A DNA stretch of 11,322 nucleotides from an uncultured Eubacteriales bacterium (GTDB lineage: Bacteria > Bacillota > Clostridia > UMGS1810), in contig USKN01000041.1 in the NCBI GenBank assembly GCA_900555295.1, positions 1 to 11,322 on the forward strand. The letters are read 5' to 3'. The notes under the pieces are model-generated. The model ran no database searches and had not been told where the DNA came from. It worked only from the letters and a program-made list of their open reading frames with translations. The position numbers and the translations under genes are program-made. Each line of letters begins with the position of its first letter. The first letter of the stretch is position 1. This document shows positions 7,050-11,322 of the stretch, one piece after another.

Positions 7050-8288
7050 TTGAATTATACTGTATTTGATGAAAGTATGAAAAAGGACTACACAATTCTT
7101 GTACCTACAATGCTTCCGCTGCATTTTGAAATGCTTACGGCAATTTTAAATAAATACGGTTACAAAGCAAAATTACTTACTTCTACCGACGAAAAAATAA
7201 AAGAATATGGCTTAAAATATGTTCATAACGATACTTGCTATCCCGCACAGGTTGTAATAGGACAACTTTTGGACGCAATAGAAAACGGCGGATACGATAA
7301 ACACAAAATTGCACTTTTAATTACGCAAACGGGCGGCGGCTGCCGTGCGTCAAATTATATTGCACTTTTAAGAAAGGCGCTCGACAAGGCAGGTTACAGT
7401 TATATTCCCGTTTTGTCGCTTAATTTTAACGGACTTGACAGCTCGGCGCTTAAACTTACTTTGCCTATGGGTGTGAGAATGTTTTATGCCGTAATGTTCG
7501 GCGACCTTTTAATGACTTTGAAAAATCAGTGTATACCGTACGAGCAAACGCCTCAAGCCGAAAAACTTGCCGAAAAATATGTTGATACAATAAGCGGTTT
7601 GCTTGTGTGCGACAGGCTTAACACATCTAAACTTAAAGCTATGTATACGTCTGTTATAAAAGATTTTGCGGCAATTAAGAGAAACAAAACAAAAAAGGTA
7701 AAAGTGGGAATTGTGGGTGAAATTTTTGTTAAATTTTCTCCGCTTGGGAATAATGAACTTGAAAAGCTTTTAAATGAACAAAATGCGGAAGTTGTAATGG
7801 GCGGCCTGCTTGACTTTTGCCTTTATTGCATTTATAATTATATTGCCGACAGAAAATTGTACGGCATAGGTAAAACAAGAGCGTTTTTTGTAAATATTAT
7901 TTATAAATTTTTGCTTAAACAACAGCAAAATATAATTGACCTTATAAAACAAAATTCGGATTTTGAACCTCCAACGCCTTTTGAACATACACGTTCGCTT
8001 ATAAAAGGATATATAGGTGTAGGTGTAAAAATGGGCGAAGGGTGGCTTTTGACGGCCGAAATGCTTGAACTTACCGAAAAAGGCGTTAAATATATTGTAT
8101 GCACACAGCCTTTTGGGTGTTTGCCTAACCATATTGTTGGTAAAGGAATGATAAAAAGTATTAAGGAAAAAAATCCCGATGTTAATATTGTTGCAATAGA
8201 CTATGACGCGAGCGCGTCAAAGGTTAATCAGGAAAACCGCATTAAACTTATGTTGTCGGGCGCGCAGGATACAGCGGCTAATGCTTGA
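7050..8288 (+). CDS. Stand-alone 2-hydroxyacyl-CoA dehydratase/DUF2229-like protein
   Basis: The protein has 412 residues and starts at TTG with AGGGGG (7035-7040) nine bases ahead; the next candidate, ATG 7078, has no ribosome site. Seen: NDTCYPAQVVIGQ (Cys63), TQTGGGCRASNY (Cys98), GEGWLLTAEM (about 329-338) and CTQPFGCLPNHIVGKG (Cys351, Cys357), all conserved-looking cysteine or glycine motifs of the CoA-dehydratase-like (HgdB-related) fold. No membrane segment or signal peptide is evident. As I recall, this sequence is often the C-terminal part of a single ~1400-residue activase-related protein; here it is separate, in the same frame as the preceding gene and six bases after its stop. Inferred: it is the electron-accepting partner of the upstream ATPase, binding an Fe-S cluster through its cysteines. 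CoA substrate use is not shown and no dehydratase alpha-subunit gene is present. Family call good, reaction unknown. Confidence 0.82.
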   Translation: MNYTVFDESMKKDYTILVPTMLPLHFEMLTAILNKYGYKAKLLTSTDEKIKEYGLKYVHNDTCYPAQVVIGQLLDAIENGGYDKHKIALLITQTGGGCRASNYIALLRKALDKAGYSYIPVLSLNFNGLDSSALKLTLPMGVRMFYAVMFGDLLMTLKNQCIPYEQTPQAEKLAEKYVDTISGLLVCDRLNTSKLKAMYTSVIKDFAAIKRNKTKKVKVGIVGEIFVKFSPLGNNELEKLLNEQNAEVVMGGLLDFCLYCIYNYIADRKLYGIGKTRAFFVNIIYKFLLKQQQNIIDLIKQNSDFEPPTPFEHTRSLIKGYIGVGVKMGEGWLLTAEMLELTEKGVKYIVCTQPFGCLPNHIVGKGMIKSIKEKNPDVNIVAIDYDASASKVNQENRIKLMLSGAQDTAANA

Positions 8289-8328
8289 TATATGTAAGTT
8301 AAGTATACTAAAAAAGGAATGATTGAGT

Positions 8329-8556
8329 ATGAAATTTATTGTTGATGTAGAGGGTATGCATTGCGAGCATTGCGCAAACACCGTAAAGACTGCGCTTGAG
8401 GCAATAGACGGTGTTAAAAGCGCAAAGGTTAATTTGCAAAAAAAATGCGCGGTTGTTACTTCGGAGAAAAGTCTTTCAAGCGATTTGGCAAAAAAGGCAA
8501 TTGATGACGCCGGGTTTGAATTTAAAGGCTGCGAGGAGAAAAAAGGTTGGTTTTAA
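8329..8556 (+). CDS. HMA-domain metal-binding protein (CopZ-like)
   Basis: A 75-residue single heavy-metal-associated domain with the soft-metal loop GMHCEHC at about 9-15 (MxCxxC), expected to bind Cu(I) or a similar ion between Cys12 and Cys15, and the usual beta-alpha-beta-beta-alpha-beta pattern (MKFIVDVEGM ... VKSAKVNLQKKCAVVTSE ... AIDDAGFEF). ATG 8329 is chosen because AAGGAA (8314-8319) sits nine bases before it; TTG 8323 would be too close. A further cysteine follows at residue 68 (KGCEEKK). Known CopZ-type proteins pass copper to exporters or repressors, but no copper ATPase or CsoR gene is nearby. It lies 40 bases after the HgdB-like gene and overlaps the radical SAM gene by 10 bases. 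Inferred: metal delivery or metal protection linked to these Fe-S proteins. Fold certain, metal and partner not. Confidence 0.9.
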   Translation: MKFIVDVEGMHCEHCANTVKTALEAIDGVKSAKVNLQKKCAVVTSEKSLSSDLAKKAIDDAGFEFKGCEEKKGWF

Positions 8557-9527
8557 AGAATAAATGCAATCTTTATACAAATTGCAATATTTGTCCGCGT
8601 GAGTGCGGAGCAAAAAGAAATGACGAAAAAATAGGATACTGCGGATGTACGGGTAATATACTGCTGACTCGTGTATCTTTACATATGTGGGAAGAGCCTT
8701 GTATATCAGGCACAAACGGGTCGGGAACCGTGTTTTTTTCGGGGTGCCATCTTAAATGTGTATTTTGCCAAAACGAACCTGCCGTAATGCTTAAAAACTC
8801 AAAGCAAGTATCGCCTGAAAGGCTGAGCGATATTTTTTTTGAATTGGAACAAAAGGGTGCGCATAACATAAACCTTGTTACCCCGTCGCATTTTGCGCCG
8901 AGCGTTGCAAAGGCGATTAACATGGCAAAACAAAAAAACATTTCCATACCTTTTGTGTATAATTGCGGCGGATACGAAAAGTGCGAAACATTAAAAATGT
9001 TCGACGGCATTATTGATATTTACCTGCCGGATTTTAAGTATATGTCGCCGAGTATTGCAAAAAAGTACTCCAATGCCGCCGATTATGCTAACGTATGTAA
9101 AAATGCAGTTAATGAAATGTTAAGACAAACGGGCCGTTTTGAGTTTGATGAAAAAGAACTTATAAAGCACGGTGTTATAGTGCGCCATTTGGTGCTGCCG
9201 GGGTATGCGGGCGACTCCAAGCGAATAATAAAGTATTTGCATAATACGTACGGGGATAATATTTACATAAGCATAATGGGGCAGTATACACCAAAGTGCG
9301 ATATTTACGGCGACGGCGGCGTGTTTGCCGAAAAATATCCCGAGCTTTGCCGTACGCTTACCCAAGATGAATACAACGATGTGGTTGAATTTGCGGAAAA
9401 CGAAGGCGTAAAATATGCATATACGCAGTTTTTATCATCAGGTTCTAAAGATTATGTGCCTGATTTTTCGGAGCAAAACAAACAAGAAAACGGAGTGAAT
9501 AAAATTGCAGTTAAGCGAAAGACTTAA
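8547..9527 (+). CDS. PflX-type radical SAM protein (COG1313)
   Basis: The protein has 326 residues. A radical SAM [4Fe-4S] motif CxxxCxxC lies at Cys67-Cys71-Cys74 (SGCHLKCVFCQN), with WEEPCISGTNGSGTVFF just before it. An N-terminal cysteine-rich lead-in (Cys7, Cys13, Cys16, Cys20, Cys32, Cys34; CNICPRECGAKR then GYCGC) is characteristic of the COG1313 group named PflX and may hold a second cluster. Later landmarks are NLVTPSHF, DIYLPDFKYM, HLVLPGYAGDSKR and MGQYTPK. Known: the family resembles glycyl-radical-enzyme activases, but its substrate is not established and the PflX name does not prove pyruvate formate-lyase activation. No glycyl radical enzyme is in the window. It starts at TTG with AGGAG (8534-8538) upstream, overlaps the HMA gene by 10 bases and the next gene by 23, so translation is likely coupled. 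Family call secure, function open. Confidence 0.9.
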   Translation: MVLKNKCNLYTNCNICPRECGAKRNDEKIGYCGCTGNILLTRVSLHMWEEPCISGTNGSGTVFFSGCHLKCVFCQNEPAVMLKNSKQVSPERLSDIFFELEQKGAHNINLVTPSHFAPSVAKAINMAKQKNISIPFVYNCGGYEKCETLKMFDGIIDIYLPDFKYMSPSIAKKYSNAADYANVCKNAVNEMLRQTGRFEFDEKELIKHGVIVRHLVLPGYAGDSKRIIKYLHNTYGDNIYISIMGQYTPKCDIYGDGGVFAEKYPELCRTLTQDEYNDVVEFAENEGVKYAYTQFLSSGSKDYVPDFSEQNKQENGVNKIAVKRKT

Positions 9528-10197
9528 TATCGTTGCAAGCTTAATACCCAAATGCAAAACATTGGCGGATGTCGGAACGGATCACGGGTATTTGCCCATA
9601 TACTGTTTGCAAAACGATATATGCAAACGGGCAATAGCAATGGATATAAATAAAATGCCGCTTGAAAAATCAAGGCAAAATATAGAAAAGTACGGTATGA
9701 GCGAATATGCCGAAACAAGACTGTCGGACGGATTTGAAAAGTTAAAATACTGTGAGGCGGATTGTATTGTTACGGCAGGAATGGGCGGTTTGCTTATAGC
9801 GGATATATTAAAAAAAGGCAAGCACGCATTCGGCGAAAATACCGCTTTAATTTTTCAGCCTATGATTGCGGTACGCGAATTGCGTGAATATTTATATTTA
9901 AACGGTTATACGGTTTTAAAAGAATGTGTGTGCCGTGAGGAGAACAAATATTACAATATTATATCCGCCGTGTTTAAAAAGACGGAGTATAATTTGGAGG
10001 ATATTGTTTTGGGACATAATTTATCGGCAATCGGAAAATGTACTCTTAAAGATTATTATGATTACAAAATAAGAGTAAATACCAAGATATTAAACGGACT
10101 CAATAGTGCATTCGTTGCCGATTACGAGCGCATAAAAATATGCACTCAAGAGCTTGAACTATACAATTGTGCAAGGAGGGAACTTAAAAATGAGTAA
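9505..10197 (+). CDS. trmK: tRNA (adenine-22-N1)-methyltransferase
   Basis: The 230-residue protein matches TrmK (YqfN), which methylates N1 of A22 in the D-loop of bacterial tRNAs, including serine tRNAs in Bacillus, using S-adenosylmethionine. Seen: SAM-binding motif I as ADVGTDHGYLP (21-31), acidic motif II as AMDINKMPL (45-53), TAGMGG (90-95) and IFQPM (116-120), followed by a helical, charged C-terminal part (~160-230) that fits the family's coiled-coil domain. It starts at TTG with GGAGTG (9492-9497) in front, inside the end of the radical SAM gene (23-base overlap), and overlaps the Nif3-like gene by eight bases. The trmK-nif3 pair is a standard Firmicutes arrangement. Here it hangs on the end of the activase operon rather than behind an rpoD gene within view. 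Assignment secure. Confidence 0.93.
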   Translation: MQLSERLNIVASLIPKCKTLADVGTDHGYLPIYCLQNDICKRAIAMDINKMPLEKSRQNIEKYGMSEYAETRLSDGFEKLKYCEADCIVTAGMGGLLIADILKKGKHAFGENTALIFQPMIAVRELREYLYLNGYTVLKECVCREENKYYNIISAVFKKTEYNLEDIVLGHNLSAIGKCTLKDYYDYKIRVNTKILNGLNSAFVADYERIKICTQELELYNCARRELKNE

Positions 10198-10993
10198 AAT
10201 AACTGCGTCATACATAGCAAAAACTATTGAAAAGTTTGCACCGCCTGACTTTGCAATGGACAGAGATAACATCGGTTTGCTTGTGGGCGATAAAAATAAA
10301 GAAATAAACAAAATACTTGTTTGCTGTGATGTTGACGAATATGTTGCAAAAGAAGCCGTACAGTGCGGAGCCGATATGATTGTGTCGCATCACCCGACGA
10401 TGTTTTATCCGATAAATCGCTTAACCGAAGATAATCCCGAGCAAAGAGCAATCAGAATACTTGTAAAAAATGATATATGCCATTATGCGGCGCACACAAA
10501 TTTAGATGTTGTGTGGGGCGGACTTAACGATTACCTTGCAAAAATATTGGAACTTAAAAACGTCGAGGTTATTGAAAAAGTATGTGAACGTGACGGGAAA
10601 ATACACGGATACGGACGGCTTGCACGCTTGAATGCCCCCTGTACACTTGAACAAATGCTTAAAAAGTGCAAGCAAAAGCTTAATCTTGACGGAGCAAGAT
10701 ATGTGGGCGATTTGGAAGATGTTATTTCAACTGTTGCAATTAATACCGGCGGCGGAGCGTCTGTTATGGGGCAGTGCTTTGAAATGGGCGCCGATTTGCT
10801 TATTACGGGTGATATAAAATACAATCCCGCACGCGACGCGTACGAACGCGGTATGGATTTAATAGATATAATGCATTATGATACCGAAAAAATTGTAATG
10901 GATTTCTTTGTTGAATTTTTTGCCGAAAGAATACCCGGGCTTAAAGTAATAAAGTCAAAGAGCAATATAAGAATATATAAGGTGTATTGCTGA
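10190..10993 (+). CDS. Nif3-like dinuclear metal centre protein
   Basis: A 267-residue member of the Nif3/YbgI/YqfO family, often labelled GTP cyclohydrolase 1 type 2 homologue. Members form toroidal hexamers with a two-metal site, and their physiological role is unsettled. The metal ligands are all visible: His67-His68 (VSHHPTMF), Asp106 with His102 (AAHTNLD), and His229 with Glu233 (IMHYDTEK), matching the ligand set of E. coli YbgI. Other family landmarks are DRDNIGLLVGD near the start and TGDIKY near 207-212. Many Firmicutes homologues are about 370 residues with a PII-like insert in the middle; this protein is the short form without it. ATG 10190 is chosen because AAGGAGGG (10173-10180) lies nine bases upstream. 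It overlaps trmK by eight bases and is the last gene of the run. No clear terminator was found before the rpmG promoter. Family call firm, function unknown. Confidence 0.92.
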   Translation: MSKITASYIAKTIEKFAPPDFAMDRDNIGLLVGDKNKEINKILVCCDVDEYVAKEAVQCGADMIVSHHPTMFYPINRLTEDNPEQRAIRILVKNDICHYAAHTNLDVVWGGLNDYLAKILELKNVEVIEKVCERDGKIHGYGRLARLNAPCTLEQMLKKCKQKLNLDGARYVGDLEDVISTVAINTGGGASVMGQCFEMGADLLITGDIKYNPARDAYERGMDLIDIMHYDTEKIVMDFFVEFFAERIPGLKVIKSKSNIRIYKVYC

Positions 10994-11034
10994 ATGTATA
11001 AATCAACAAAAATAACAAAAAATACAAAAAGGTC

Positions 11035-11063
11035 TTGACAAAAGCATTGCTTTATGGTACAAT
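11035..11063 (+). promoter_or_regulatory. Promoter of rpmG
   Basis: A consensus -35 TTGACA (11035-11040) and a near-consensus -10 TACAAT (11058-11063) are separated by exactly 17 bases, with TGG before the -10 giving an extended -10. The predicted start is near 11070, about 140 bases before the rpmG start codon. The short inverted repeat AGCATT/AATGCT (11043-11048 and 11067-11072) brackets the -10. This is one of the two best promoters in the window, fitting a ribosomal protein gene. Confidence 0.88.
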
Positions 11064-11072
11064 CTTAATGCT

Positions 11073-11209
11073 GATGAAAAGGTCTTTTTTTTTTGTGCGC
11101 AATTTTACATATTTTATATATGTTAATTAAGTCAAAATAAAAAGCGAACGGGTCTTAAATTATGACCCAATTTAAATAAAGCACTGTTTTATTAAAGGAG
11201 GTGCGTACC
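11073..11209 (+). promoter_or_regulatory. Long rpmG leader with T-tract and hairpin
   Basis: The region between the predicted start and rpmG holds a run of ten Ts (11085-11094), a near-palindromic AT stretch around 11107-11124 and a GGGTC/GACCC hairpin (11150-11154 with 11164-11168). It ends in a very strong ribosome site AAAGGAGGTG (11194-11203) seven bases before the GTG start. No known riboswitch or T-box pattern was recognised. The leader could be regulatory, or simply spacing. Confidence 0.45.
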
Positions 11210-11322
11210 GTGAGAACAAAAATTACATTGGCATGCAGTAATTGCAAGCAGAGAAACTACAACACAATGAAAAACAAGAAAAACGATCCCGACAGACTTG
11301 AAATGAAAAAATATTGCCGTTT
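11210..11322 (+). CDS. rpmG: 50S ribosomal protein L33, N-terminal part (3' end outside window)
   Basis: From a GTG start the frame gives 37 complete residues up to the window edge, beginning MRTKITLACSNCKQRNYNT and continuing with the L33 signature NKKNDPDRLEMKKYC. A full-length L33 is about 50 residues, so roughly three quarters is present. Cys9 and Cys12 (CSNC) and Cys36 are visible, showing the zinc-ribbon (C+) form; the fourth cysteine should lie just beyond the edge. The start is fixed by AAAGGAGGTG seven bases upstream. In Firmicutes rpmG is commonly followed by secE and nusG, which would be expected next. Identification secure despite truncation. Confidence 0.95.
   Translation, partial: MRTKITLACSNCKQRNYNTMKNKKNDPDRLEMKKYCR

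Noticed and set aside
8301..8310. AGTATACT palindrome before the HMA gene as a terminator or operator
   Set aside because: It is only eight bases, with no U-tract and no second copy nearby; chance is likely in this AT-rich sequence.
8573..9010. 145-codon minus-strand frame inside the radical SAM gene
   Set aside because: It is antisense to the CxxxCxxC and upstream cysteine motifs of a clear COG1313 protein and carries no plausible domain.

Overview
The window looks like a chromosomal stretch from a low-GC anaerobic Firmicute, most likely a gut-type Clostridia member. Four things point that way: a TrmK-Nif3 gene pair, oxygen-sensitive Fe-S/radical enzymes, SD-led genes with frequent TTG starts, and an L-fucose isomerase. 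Species cannot be named from sequence alone. The first ~530 bases are visibly richer in GC (about 55% in the line from 301, against about 32% in the line from 7921) and read as mobile DNA.

Layout. (1) 3-530 (+): C-terminal part of a large serine recombinase, cut by the window edge. It is the outward-reading end of an integrated element. (2) 689-890 (-): two tandem serine tRNAs, tRNA-Ser(GCT) and tRNA-Ser(TGA), with a near-consensus promoter at 933-961 and a 17-bp terminator hairpin that abuts the tRNA 3' end. (3) 1087-2889 (-): L-fucose isomerase with its own terminator. It is divergent from (4) 3004-3852 (+), a cupin-type AraC regulator that probably controls it. (5) 4065-10993 (+): a tightly packed run of six genes behind an extended -10 promoter. 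The first is a double BadF/HgdC-type ATPase fused to an HgdB/DUF2229-like module. It is followed by a stand-alone HgdB/DUF2229-like protein, a CopZ-like HMA metallochaperone, a PflX-type (COG1313) radical SAM protein, TrmK and a Nif3-family protein. (6) 11035-11322 (+): a strong promoter, a ~140-nt leader with a hairpin, and the start of rpmG (ribosomal protein L33), cut by the window end.

The most interesting part is the activase block at 4065-8288. The first protein carries two complete activase ATPase domains, each with the cysteine pair that in HgdC holds the inter-subunit [4Fe-4S] cluster. It then has a CxxCxxxC cluster and a C-terminal module that shares landmark motifs with the separate second protein. 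The two genes lie in the same reading frame, separated by one TAA and two further codons. As I recall, homologues in other Clostridia are often one ~1400-residue chain. No conventional dehydratase subunit gene is present, so the physiological electron acceptor is unknown. The HMA and PflX-like genes directly downstream, the latter overlapping the former, may belong to the same metal/radical chemistry.

No CRISPR array, rRNA, complete insertion sequence or prophage was seen.
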